From Paenibacillus faecalis (GTDB lineage Bacteria; Bacillota; Bacilli; Paenibacillales; Paenibacillaceae): a stretch of DNA of 64,000 nucleotides. The number at the start of each line of letters is the position of its first letter. Position 1 is the stretch's first letter. Both the position numbers and the translations under genes were made by a program. The stretch covers positions 724,006-788,005 of the forward strand of contig NZ_LT985747.1 of the NCBI RefSeq assembly GCF_900289175.1, read 5' to 3'. This document shows positions 57,060 to 64,000 of this stretch, piece by piece. The notes under the pieces are model-generated. The model was given only the letters and a program-made list of their open reading frames with translations. It made no database searches and was not told where the DNA came from.

Positions 57060-57777
57060 CTCCTTTTAGTTTTTTGATTAAATCAGCAATGTACATCATT
57101 GTATGGCTCTTTTGATAAAACCGACTTTCCGCTCTACATGTACTCTCCAATCTATCAAATAACTGTTCTTCATATTCAACAAAGTCTGGTTTTTTTGATA
57201 TGAACTTTTCCCATCTTATTGGTCTGCCAGTTTCAAGTTCATCCTTAAAATAATTGCGAACTGATCTGCCCAATGGAGTAATCCATATTGACCTTTTTCT
57301 ATAATCCCTCTTTATGACACTATAGATATAATTCTTATTTCTAGTCTCATATGGAACATATGTTGTGCCGATGTACAACAATCCGTGTTTATTCAACTTT
57401 CTTATAGCGCGTCTGTTTGCTTCATCTGCTGAACGAGTCCTATCCACTGGTTCCAAGACTAGCCCTTTTTCATCTTCATGGGGAGCCATTTGTAGGGCTC
57501 TCCTCTCCAACCTGCCCAATCGTACTTTCTGGAGACTACTAATATTCTGACAAGCCGATCCTAGTGAACAATAGTCACAAGGTAGAAATGCCTTAGCAAC
57601 GTTCAGAACTTCCTCTACTTTGTAAAGTCTGCTCTCATGATTATCATTAAGCCTCTTTAACAAAGGACATGTTTGACCTGTAATTTCGCATTTAATGTTG
57701 TGGAGTGCGTCATATTGATCTGTTCCACAACTTTTAATGTTACTTGTTGTTTCATTTAATGTTGTGTCTTTGCCCAT
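57043..57777 (-). CDS. 244-aa Cys-containing, winged-helix-like element protein
   Basis: The N-terminal third has six cysteines, including LPCDYCSLGSACQN, suggesting a metal site. The centre, EANRRAIRKLNKHGLLYIG then IWITPLGRSVRNYFKDEL, has the spacing of a winged helix with a wing strand, so DNA binding is likely. AAAAGGGAC precedes the ATG. I do not recognise the family; a phage transcription regulator is a fair guess. Confidence 0.6.
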   Translation of the reverse strand: MGKDTTLNETTSNIKSCGTDQYDALHNIKCEITGQTCPLLKRLNDNHESRLYKVEEVLNVAKAFLPCDYCSLGSACQNISSLQKVRLGRLERRALQMAPHEDEKGLVLEPVDRTRSADEANRRAIRKLNKHGLLYIGTTYVPYETRNKNYIYSVIKRDYRKRSIWITPLGRSVRNYFKDELETGRPIRWEKFISKKPDFVEYEEQLFDRLESTCRAESRFYQKSHTMMYIADLIKKLKGDVKNG

Positions 57778-57869
57778 TTTGTCCCTTTTATAATTTTGAT
57801 TTGTATATGTTTATTTTATTTAGATCATCAAAATGATGAATCGTCAATACTAACCATGTTGGTTAATCC

Positions 57870-57889
57870 TTTCCCAACAAGTTGGGAAA
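57870..57889. promoter_or_regulatory. Perfect palindrome upstream of the 244-aa gene
   Basis: TTTCCCAAC-AA-GTTGGGAAA has 9-bp arms. A second repeat AACC-ATGTT-GGTT lies at 57852-57864. In the 126-bp gap between two minus-strand genes they are good operator candidates for an element regulator. Confidence 0.55.
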
Positions 57890-57903
57890 CGTCATTTTGA
57901 CTC

Positions 57904-58158
57904 CTACCCAAGAATCTCTACTAAATATTGATATGTGTCTCTTGTAATGCCATTCTGGTCAAAGTGCTTGTCCACCTTATCTAGTACATGATCATGCACA
58001 TGGTCAGCAATCCCGTAGCTTTTCACTACATCGAGAATATTCCGAACCAGTCTATCCATGTCATGAAGAGAGTCTTCAAAAGCGTCTATTTCATCCTTAC
58101 ACTGTTCTAATTGCTTGTCCTTTACTTTGAATAATTCATTGTAGATTGTATTATCCAT
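57904..58158 (-). CDS. 84-aa helical element protein, unknown
   Basis: Acidic, strongly helical (LEQCKDEIDAFEDSLHDMDRLVRNILDVV), probably a coiled coil. AAGGAGCTG precedes the ATG. No family recognised. Confidence 0.6.
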   Translation of the reverse strand: MDNTIYNELFKVKDKQLEQCKDEIDAFEDSLHDMDRLVRNILDVVKSYGIADHVHDHVLDKVDKHFDQNGITRDTYQYLVEILG

Positions 58159-58417
58159 TTGCAGCTCCTTTTTATGTGGTTCTTAGTTAATAAAACACAT
58201 CTTTCATCAAGATTTATGAATCTCCCTATGCTCTAATCCATTGATCCACCTCACTACTGTTTGAATTGAAGCGGGATACTTATCCGCTCCCAAAGTTATA
58301 ATACCATAATATATTTGTTTTGTATATGTTTATCTATATAAGCTCTCATATTTCAACTATCTATAGTTTCTATGTGTTAAAATCAGGTAAACACAACTTC
58401 AATGGACGGTGAATTTG
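58159..58417. other. Divergent intergenic region
   Basis: Promoter-like AT-rich DNA between divergent genes. A minus-strand stretch ending at about 58208 would encode ASIQTVVRWINGLEHREI, HTH-like, but has no convincing start or ribosome site, so I do not call it a gene. Confidence 0.35.
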
Positions 58418-59455
58418 ATGCAACTTAATTGGAGAATACCCACAAACATTCTTTTTAGCTGTGACAAGCCTGAAGACTTAGAGTTACCGAAGTTTGATTA
58501 TGTCTATAAAAATCGTGTGAAAATAGATGTTTCGCTTCAATCTTCAACGCCTGTTCACGATTTCCAATACAAAGAAAGTAAAATCAAGCCGTTTAGACAT
58601 ATGGATATGATCAGTATTACTGCTATTGATCTTGAAAATACTGAATATGCAAATCCATTAATCGCCCATCTGAGTGATAACAACAACGAAAAGTTATTCA
58701 AAGAGATTTTAGCTATCACAAACAAAATTATGTACACAATTCGTAATTTTGGATTTGTCCCCTACATACATGAATTTTTTTATGAATTTAATGAATTCGA
58801 AAAAGTAATATTTCTATGGAAGGTACACAAATCACATGATCATGGAGATAATTGGATTCCAGTAATTCCTATTGATTTTGAAGATGAGGTTAAGAAATAT
58901 TATTTTTCGTTACAAAATAGAGAAACAATTCAAAGAGTAGAACTGGAAATAGCAAGATGGAACAATATCAAAGCTGCATTGCAAAATAAAATTCCGCTAC
59001 CTCCAGAAAGAGAGTTTATAATTAATGCAGCTGGTCACATTGGCTCTAATAACTACAGATTAGCAGTAGCCGAATCAGTAATAGGTTTAGAAATTGTGCT
59101 TAACCAGTTCTTACACTTATATCTTCGTAAATATAAGGGGTTTAGTGAAAAGAAAATAAAGAAGTTTTTGCCTAATGAATTCACGCTTTCCATGAAACTG
59201 TCTGGTCTATTAGAGCTAACCCTCAGTAATCGAAGTTTAGAAAATATTGATATTGAGAGAGTAAGAGAAGTCGTTAAATGGAGGAATGACGTTATGCATT
59301 CAACCGGAAACTTAGAAAGAGGGAAGAATCATGACTATATCATTAACTCAGTAAATCACGTCTTCCAGCTTTCAGCTTTACTCAGAAAAAAAATCACTGA
59401 ACTTGAACTGCTTGATGAAAACAGTACAATAAGCAAACTTTTCCCTCTTATGTAA
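58418..59455 (+). CDS. HEPN-like protein in the element (putative RNase)
   Basis: About 345 aa, AT-rich, and the only large + strand gene in this part of the element. Residues about 200-330 are helical and carry VAESVIGLEIVLNQFLHLYL and then VVKWRNDVMHSTGNL. R289-N-D-V-M-H294 fits the Rx4H motif, with a polar residue after Arg, of HEPN ribonucleases. The N-terminal 190 residues are mixed alpha/beta with no known motif. Such genes in prophages often act in defence or abortive infection. The start may be GTG 58409 or ATG 58418. Confidence 0.65.
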   Translation: MQLNWRIPTNILFSCDKPEDLELPKFDYVYKNRVKIDVSLQSSTPVHDFQYKESKIKPFRHMDMISITAIDLENTEYANPLIAHLSDNNNEKLFKEILAITNKIMYTIRNFGFVPYIHEFFYEFNEFEKVIFLWKVHKSHDHGDNWIPVIPIDFEDEVKKYYFSLQNRETIQRVELEIARWNNIKAALQNKIPLPPEREFIINAAGHIGSNNYRLAVAESVIGLEIVLNQFLHLYLRKYKGFSEKKIKKFLPNEFTLSMKLSGLLELTLSNRSLENIDIERVREVVKWRNDVMHSTGNLERGKNHDYIINSVNHVFQLSALLRKKITELELLDENSTISKLFPLM

Positions 59456-59524
59456 AAAGTAATCTTGGACATTTGCGCATTCACAATGCTTGAAAACGGG
59501 TAATAATGTTGGTACAATATGTAT

Positions 59525-59661
59525 ATAATAAAGAGGAGCGAAGATGCTACCAACATCCTCACTCCCCTAACAACAGCCGCTTTTAAGGGCGGTAGGCTTA
59601 AAAAGGTGTTTAGTCCAAGTAACAGACCGCTACCTTTCCGTGGGGCGGTCTATTTCTTTTT
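59525..59661 (+). ncRNA. Predicted antitoxin antisense RNA (module 2)
   Basis: TTGAAA (59490-59495), 17-nt spacer, TACAAT (59513-59518): same promoter as module 1. The RNA has a GAGGAG...CTCCCC 5' hairpin, a conserved block ACAGCCGCTTTTAAGGGCGG and the terminator AGACCGC/GCGGTCT (59624-59651) followed by TTTCTTTTT, overlapping the toxin 3' end. Confidence 0.7.
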
Positions 59662-59739
59662 GATGTAGGTCAGAAGCGCCAAAATGAACATGCCGAACAT
59701 CAGCATTAACGTAATAGCATCTTTAACCTCCACTGGCAT
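59650..59739 (-). CDS. Holin-like type I toxin peptide (module 2)
   Basis: 29 aa: MPVEVKDAITLMLMFGMFIL then ALLTYIKKK. One membrane helix and a basic end, closely matching the Hol_Tox putative holin-like toxins. AGGGAGGTGAT ribosome site as in module 1; start ATG 59739 or GTG 59733. The stop codon is inside the shared terminator stem. An extended -10 (minus strand, about 59799-59804) lies upstream. Confidence 0.8.
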   Translation of the reverse strand: MPVEVKDAITLMLMFGMFILALLTYIKKK

Positions 59740-59815
59740 CACCTCCCTTCCGGGAGACTAGCCGACCGCCCATATTAGCCATTCTATTGTCATGGGTAAT
59801 TATACCATAATAAAA

Positions 59816-59846
59816 AGAGAGCGCCTATAGTAGACGCCCTCTCTGT
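59816..59846 (-). terminator. Terminator of the PAAR-like gene
   Basis: On the minus strand AGAGGGCG pairs with CGCTCTCT, followed by TTTTTATT, between the PAAR-like stop and the toxin promoter. Confidence 0.75.
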
Positions 59847-59852
59847 TACATG

Positions 59853-60326
59853 CTAGTTGACAAGCACATTACTGCTACCTGATGTTATTGAGCTTTGTGT
59901 TCCTAAGTGAGTGTTGACCCTTGAACCTATATGAGCCAATGCCCTACCATTTACAAATACATTTGGACTTCCCACCGCAACGCTTCCCTGTCCACTACCA
60001 GATGTTCCTGGACTTATAGAGATGATTGAACCACCATTCTTTGGGCTTGGAGAAGGGTCAGCTACCCACTGTTCTGATGTGGGATCGCCCACAGTTAAAA
60101 CCGATAACCCATTAACAAAGACATTATGTGAACCACTTACTGTTCCAGTTATTTTGGCATTTGTGTAATGGGTTATAGTAGTGTATACGTCTCTCTCACT
60201 GGTACAATTACCATATTCGTCCCTACTGGCACACTCTGTACCAATCTTATATTTCTCTACATATGATACATGACTTGATTTACTTGCTTGCTGGATCGGT
60301 GCGTTGTTTAATGCAACTCCGGGCAT
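59853..60326 (-). CDS. PAAR-like tail-tip protein
   Basis: 157 aa. It begins MPGVALNNAPIQ and contains repeated beta units: VSGSHNVFVNGLSVLTVGD, then SVAVGSPNVFVNGRALAHIGS, then SITSGSSNVLVN. These are PAAR-like motifs, which form a sharp cone on phage or secretion-system spikes. A Cys-containing insert (GTECASRDEYGNCTSERD) lies in the first half. It is the last gene of a minus-strand run after the fibre and stalk/ankyrin genes. Confidence 0.8.
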   Translation of the reverse strand: MPGVALNNAPIQQASKSSHVSYVEKYKIGTECASRDEYGNCTSERDVYTTITHYTNAKITGTVSGSHNVFVNGLSVLTVGDPTSEQWVADPSPSPKNGGSIISISPGTSGSGQGSVAVGSPNVFVNGRALAHIGSRVNTHLGTQSSITSGSSNVLVN

Positions 60327-60338
60327 TTAGTCCCTCCT

Positions 60339-61076
60339 CTACATCATATACGCTTCTAAGCCCAGTTCGAAAATAGAATTCTTTTGAGCATAGTCAATTG
60401 GAAGTAGACCGTTTTTATCTTTAATTGTCGCATCTGCTTTTAAGTTCTTTAACTCAGAAAAATAGAAGACATTCTTCTCAATTACACTTGTATGAAGCGG
60501 CGTTTTCCCATCTTTGTTTTGAATATCTACGTTGAGTGCATTTCTGTTGATGGCCTTATATGCCTCGAAATTGTCTTCCAAGATCACATAATGAAGCAGT
60601 GTGTTCCCAGCCTCGTCATGCGAATTCACGTCAAGTTTCCCGCTGTTCAAGTCTGCGCGAATCTTGCTAGCGTCCAACTTTCCATCGGTTGAATATGTCT
60701 CTCTCAAGTTTTTAACGTACACTCCCTTACTATTAGATTTGCCTTTGTTACTCGCATTGTCTGTCTTACTGCCTGAATTATTAATTGATGTACTTGAACT
60801 TGTGCTTGACTCTTTCAGCTCAATCTTAGAAGAAGTCACCGAAGCTACATCATACCCCAATACATTTGCCGTATCACGTACAGGTAAATACGTTCTGCCT
60901 TTTACGTTCAGTGGCTTATCTGTTAATTTTGCCTCTTCCCCATCTACGACAATTTTAACATCATAGACAGTTGCTTTAAGGTAGGATGCAGCACCAACTA
61001 CTGTACCAGCGGTTAATGCCACACCTACAAACAAACCTAGTGCAAATGTTGGAACTTTTGAAACGATTTTTTTCAT
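60339..61076 (-). CDS. Secreted stalk-domain plus ankyrin-repeat protein
   Basis: 245 aa. A signal peptide or anchor (FALGLFVGVALTAGTVVGAA) leads to a copper-amine-oxidase N-terminal 'stalk' domain: VVDGEEAKLTDKPLNVKGRTYLPVRDTANVLGYDV. After a Ser/Asn/Lys-rich linker come about three ankyrin repeats (DEAGNTLLHYVI, NKDGKTPLHTSVI, DKNGLLPIDYA). Stalk domains are common on exported Paenibacillaceae proteins; joined to ankyrin repeats in a phage region is unusual. GGAGG before the ATG borders a hairpin. Confidence 0.8.
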   Translation of the reverse strand: MKKIVSKVPTFALGLFVGVALTAGTVVGAASYLKATVYDVKIVVDGEEAKLTDKPLNVKGRTYLPVRDTANVLGYDVASVTSSKIELKESSTSSSTSINNSGSKTDNASNKGKSNSKGVYVKNLRETYSTDGKLDASKIRADLNSGKLDVNSHDEAGNTLLHYVILEDNFEAYKAINRNALNVDIQNKDGKTPLHTSVIEKNVFYFSELKNLKADATIKDKNGLLPIDYAQKNSIFELGLEAYMM

Positions 61077-61087
61077 GTTATGTACCT

Positions 61088-61130
61088 CCGATAATAAGTA
61101 TGGATAAACAGACTTTTACTTTATTATCGG
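61088..61130 (-). promoter_or_regulatory. Hairpin at the ribosome site of the stalk/ankyrin gene
   Basis: CCGATAATAA (minus strand, 61130-61121) pairs with TTATTATCGG (61097-61088), whose last bases are part of the GGAGG site (61089-61084). Folding could hide the ribosome site. It lies between the 621-aa gene and the stalk gene. Confidence 0.5.
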
Positions 61131-61143
61131 TTAATTGGATGAG

Positions 61144-63009
61144 TTAATTAAGTTTGATTTGTTGACCGTTGATAGTAACAACACCTGTGGCTTTAATATT
61201 AATGTTACCTTGGATATCCATATTTACACCAGTTGGTGAAACCTCAAAAATCGTCCCATTAGACAGACCTATTTTATATTCTCCCTGATCCACAATGAAA
61301 TTGAAATCCTTACTCTTGGCTATAAATTGTCCATTCTCCGATATAACTGATATACCGTCATCATGCAGCTTTAAACTTCTTTCCCGACCGTAGTTACTGT
61401 TCGAGTATACAAGATCAAAGGAACCTTTGGGTTTTATTATGGAGCCTTTTCCATAGCCCCTTAAATCCCCTTCGCCCATATCAATGATAGGATATGCCTC
61501 TTGTCCATCTCCTTCAAAATAAAACTTCATTTTTTCTTTCTCTTCCATATCATAAACCATTACAGGCCAAGCTGTCGGCTCAACAGTCATTAACCCTTTT
61601 TTTTCAGAAGAAACCCAATATAGTGGTCTTCCATCCGATAATGTTTTGTGGACTTCACTTCCAGGTTTAACTTTACCCGTGATATACGCTGTACTATTTC
61701 CTTCAATACGAATATAATTTGACCAATTGTTCAAAGCGGCATTGGTCAACGTAGACAGTCTCCCTGCTGTTAGATTAGAGATAATCCCATCTTGTACAGA
61801 AAGCATATTAGCGGCTAAGAGTTCAGCGTCAATAGCACCAATCCCCCGAACATCCATCCCATTAAAATCAGCAAATCCGTCTTCTGTGTTTATAAAGAGC
61901 TGTCCGTTTGGCCCCCGAAGATATAGTTTACCTTCGGGGGTTACCCAGAACGACGCCAAATTAGGATTATCATTTCCAAGGTAAATCCCATCTTTATTAA
62001 CGTGTAGAACCCTATCGCCACTACCAATCCTCAAAGAACCCCCAACCAGTTCTCCATCAGTTATAAATGAATCTTTAAGATGAGCAGATTTTGCATATAA
62101 AATTCCATCTAGACCTACCCTAAATGGCGCATCGTTAAAATTCTCAGACCCTAGATAAATTCCATTGTAATCAGCCTTAAATACATGGTTGCCTGAACCA
62201 ATCTTTAGAGTAGCACCCACGATTTGACCATCTGTAATGAAACTATCTTTGAAATGTCCGCTTTTGGCATTCAAATTTCCATCAAGATCAAGCCAAACAA
62301 CCCTATCCATTGTTCCATTGACATTTTTATCAATAAAAAAACCGTCTTCATTAGTTAAATTAAATTGTTCTTCATATCGACGTATCGGTTTTCTGTCTAA
62401 AATAGGACAAGTCAAATTATGTATTACTTTTCCGTTAGTTAGAGTATATACGGTTAGCTGTCCACCAACTTGTTCATTAGCAAGACGAGAGTATACTTCT
62501 GGGTACAGCTCTAGTGGCGAAAGTTTGTTTCTCAGTTGCTTTGCTAAACTTACCGCTTCCTCTACTTGAACCCCAACTGCTGCAAAGGCTGATTCTTCAT
62601 TGGTACATGTTTCTCTAATTACCTTATAGTTTGTTCTGGAACAAATATTATAGATAACTGGTAAATTGTTTTCAAAACAACAATAAGTCATATCAGCCAC
62701 AAGCTTCTTTTTAAAATCATATTCTTCACTAAAATTGAAATTTTTACTTTCCTCTAAATATTTGTTCATCTCTTCAATCATGATTAATTTTAAATTGTCC
62801 ACCGTTTTAGCAGAACATGACTTAAATGAATCCATAATTCTGCGACTTACTACACCATGACCACTAGAGAATACAACTGAATTGTCGATTTGCTCAATCT
62901 TTCTTGCAGTCCCTGCAGCATAATTTAGACCATTCATTGTCATTGAAAGCCTTGAATCGGCTCCAATCATAATTTTATTTGATGACGCTAATATTAACCC
63001 TAAACTCAT
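61144..63009 (-). CDS. Proteasome-like Ntn-hydrolase domain fused to a tail-fibre body
   Basis: 621 aa. Residues 1-205 look like a proteasome beta/Anbu-type Ntn hydrolase. After Met removal the N-terminus is Ser1, followed by GLILASSNKIMIGADSR, with Asp exactly at position 17 and Arg at 19. The ARKIEQI segment supplies the Lys that matches Lys33 (here 36), then FSSGHG and AFAAVGVQVEEA match the later core strands. Residues 243-358 hold two 58-aa repeats (AKSGHFKDSFITDG / AKSAHLKDSFITDG). The rest is a beta-rich phage tail body ending GVVTINGQQIKLN. Ser replaces the usual Thr nucleophile. The short spacing to the stalk and PAAR-like genes suggests one tail-tip operon. Confidence 0.8.
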   Translation of the reverse strand: MSLGLILASSNKIMIGADSRLSMTMNGLNYAAGTARKIEQIDNSVVFSSGHGVVSRRIMDSFKSCSAKTVDNLKLIMIEEMNKYLEESKNFNFSEEYDFKKKLVADMTYCCFENNLPVIYNICSRTNYKVIRETCTNEESAFAAVGVQVEEAVSLAKQLRNKLSPLELYPEVYSRLANEQVGGQLTVYTLTNGKVIHNLTCPILDRKPIRRYEEQFNLTNEDGFFIDKNVNGTMDRVVWLDLDGNLNAKSGHFKDSFITDGQIVGATLKIGSGNHVFKADYNGIYLGSENFNDAPFRVGLDGILYAKSAHLKDSFITDGELVGGSLRIGSGDRVLHVNKDGIYLGNDNPNLASFWVTPEGKLYLRGPNGQLFINTEDGFADFNGMDVRGIGAIDAELLAANMLSVQDGIISNLTAGRLSTLTNAALNNWSNYIRIEGNSTAYITGKVKPGSEVHKTLSDGRPLYWVSSEKKGLMTVEPTAWPVMVYDMEEKEKMKFYFEGDGQEAYPIIDMGEGDLRGYGKGSIIKPKGSFDLVYSNSNYGRERSLKLHDDGISVISENGQFIAKSKDFNFIVDQGEYKIGLSNGTIFEVSPTGVNMDIQGNINIKATGVVTINGQQIKLN

Positions 63010-63034
63010 TTAACCCCTCCTATTATGTATATAT

Positions 63035-63229
63035 TTATTCGAAAATAATTTCAATTGATTTCAAATCAGCCAAATTTCTTTTGACTCCGTTTGTTTCATC
63101 AATAAATGGTGCATTGTTTTCTCTACTAGTAGCAATGAATCTAACGATATCTAAATTCTCAGGAAAAGAATGAATAGGGTTTTTATATGTTATGTCCTCA
63201 AATTTCAATGAAATATAATAATTTTTCAC
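63035..63229 (-). CDS. 64-aa element protein, unknown
   Basis: Starts GTG with AAGGAGG 8 nt upstream. Ends NGVKRNLADLKSIEIIFE, similar in plan to the 75-aa protein upstream (KYSDLIALTFQF), so the two may be distant paralogues. Co-directional with the fibre gene. Unknown function. Confidence 0.6.
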   Translation of the reverse strand: MKNYYISLKFEDITYKNPIHSFPENLDIVRFIATSRENNAPFIDETNGVKRNLADLKSIEIIFE

Positions 63230-63242
63230 CGTTACAGCCTCC

Positions 63243-63470
63243 TTATTTAGAAAATTGAAAAGTCAAAGCTATCAAATCAGAATATTTATATATAGTCTCT
63301 TTATTATCCTTTTCGACAAAAGTAATATTTCCATCGTTTTTGAAACCATTTTTTATGTACTCGATGTTCAAAAATCTTTCAATATCTTGTGATGTAACCT
63401 TCTCTAAATCAAAGGATTCTCCAGTCTTTCTGTAACCATTCTCAAAAGTAAAAATTGGTGTAATTTCCAT
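63243..63470 (-). CDS. 75-aa element protein, unknown
   Basis: Start chosen at ATG 63470 (MEITPIFTFENGY) with AGAAGG upstream; the frame is open to 63524. Mixed alpha/beta. First gene of the minus-strand run that continues to the PAAR-like gene. Unknown function. Confidence 0.6.
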   Translation of the reverse strand: MEITPIFTFENGYRKTGESFDLEKVTSQDIERFLNIEYIKNGFKNDGNITFVEKDNKETIYKYSDLIALTFQFSK

Positions 63471-64000
63471 CCTCTTGCTACCTTCTTTCTTATTATTTTG
63501 TATATATTCACTTATATAAGTCATTCCAACAAGCTACAATCCAATATTATCTTATTACACTTACATTTCTATACACTAAAAATATCGTAAATACGTCATT
63601 CCTCCTTCCCACTATATTTAAGCCCCAAGGGGTTTATCCTTGGCTTCGTTCCGACTTATAGGTTTGCTCCTTTACCTTCCGCAATTCGCTATGTATCAAT
63701 CAGCTTGGAACAACTCATGAACCAATCTTATCAGCCGATGAAATCAATGTCAATAATTTGTTTATATTTATCTATATTGATATCAGCAGCCCTCAAATTG
63801 ACGGTATCTTGTCCTATTATGGATGTGTTAAAAATGAACCATTGTTTGTAATAATTCTCTTACGACCTCTCACTGCTCGTTGGACAATTCTGTCCACGGT
63901 CATTGGTGTGGAAAGCCAAAAAATCGACCTCTAAAACCCTTGACACATAAGGCTTTTTTGTGGGTGTTTTTTCACTGGTCCACACCACCAACCTTGCAGC
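63471..64000. other. Non-coding or unresolved right edge
   Basis: AGCCCC/GGGGTT forms a short hairpin near 63620-63636. A minus-strand frame is open from the window edge to about 63857 (48 codons, including KTPTKKPYVSRVLEVD) and may be the end of a gene, but there is too little to call it. Nothing else is supported. Confidence 0.35.

Larger units (their letters stand above)
54541..64000. mobile_element. Integrated prophage-like element in yhbH (left part)
   Basis: From the yhbH break to the window end the DNA is more AT-rich, with many short, closely packed or overlapping minus-strand frames, a serine integrase, tail-type proteins (PAAR-like, fibre) and a toxin-antitoxin module. No capsid, terminase or lysis gene is within the window, so whether the element is a complete phage cannot be told. 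The right end lies outside. Confidence 0.85.

Noticed and set aside
58208..58320. HTH-like minus-strand peptide ending WINGLEHREI
   Set aside because: There is no acceptable start codon with a ribosome site, and it lies in a divergent promoter region. Kept only as a note.
63857..64000. Open minus-strand frame at the right edge
   Set aside because: 48 codons with no start in view and no recognisable motif. A competing frame in the same place is also open, so no gene is called.

Overview
The window reads as a chromosomal segment of a spore-forming Bacillales bacterium, most likely Paenibacillus. The reasons are the cotJABC spore-coat operon, the yheA-yheB-yheC/D cluster, ytoI, ytvI, yfkAB, yunC/yunD, yhbH and the sufCDSUB order, together with strong AGGAGG ribosome sites and many GTG/TTG starts. 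No tRNA, rRNA or CRISPR array was seen.

Layout. 0-4.6 kb: a YtpI-like membrane protein, then a glycerate module on the + strand (cdaR regulator, GntP permease, glycerate kinase). 4.6-8.1 kb (minus): the fused regulator/thioesterase ytoI, a small membrane protein, yheA and yheB. 8.2-14.9 kb (plus): five tandem YheC/YheD ATP-grasp genes with a frameshifted GNAT acetyltransferase among them. 15-27 kb (mostly minus): HAD phosphatase, cotJABC, ytvI, a CNNM/CBS protein, radical-SAM yfkAB, an MMPL transporter, an HD-GYP protein, uppP and yunD. 27-33.5 kb: a MoaD-MoaE fusion, a second HD-GYP protein, a UbiA prenyltransferase with a class III aminotransferase, and a duplicated U32 protein. 33.8-40.4 kb: an Lpl-type sugar ABC operon (permease, permease, binding protein, Gfo/Idh oxidoreductase) with a long leader, followed by a LacI-type regulator. 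40.5-43.1 kb: an accessory patch with a type I toxin-antitoxin module, grpB, a DUF2935 gene and a tyrosine-recombinase remnant. 43.1-53.7 kb: sufCDSUB, dps, an IS3-family remnant, a DUF2294 gene, NAD-dependent formate dehydrogenase, yunC, DUF423 and hypothetical genes.

From 54.54 kb to the window end an integrated element sits inside the sporulation gene yhbH. The 5' part of yhbH runs into the element exactly at the codons for its VWA/MIDAS motif, and the convergent gene at the junction encodes a 511-aa large serine recombinase. The geometry matches prophage-like elements that split sporulation genes (skin in sigK, SPbeta in spsM), so mother-cell excision could rebuild yhbH. The other half of yhbH should lie beyond 64 kb.

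Inside the element are small phage genes, a protein with a HEPN-type RNxxxH motif, a second copy of the type I toxin-antitoxin module, and a run of tail-tip-like genes: a PAAR-like protein, a secreted stalk/ankyrin protein and a 621-aa protein. The N-terminus of that last protein looks like a proteasome-type Ntn hydrolase with Ser as nucleophile, joined to a tail-fibre body. The yhbH split and the Ntn-fibre fusion are the two most interesting points in the window.
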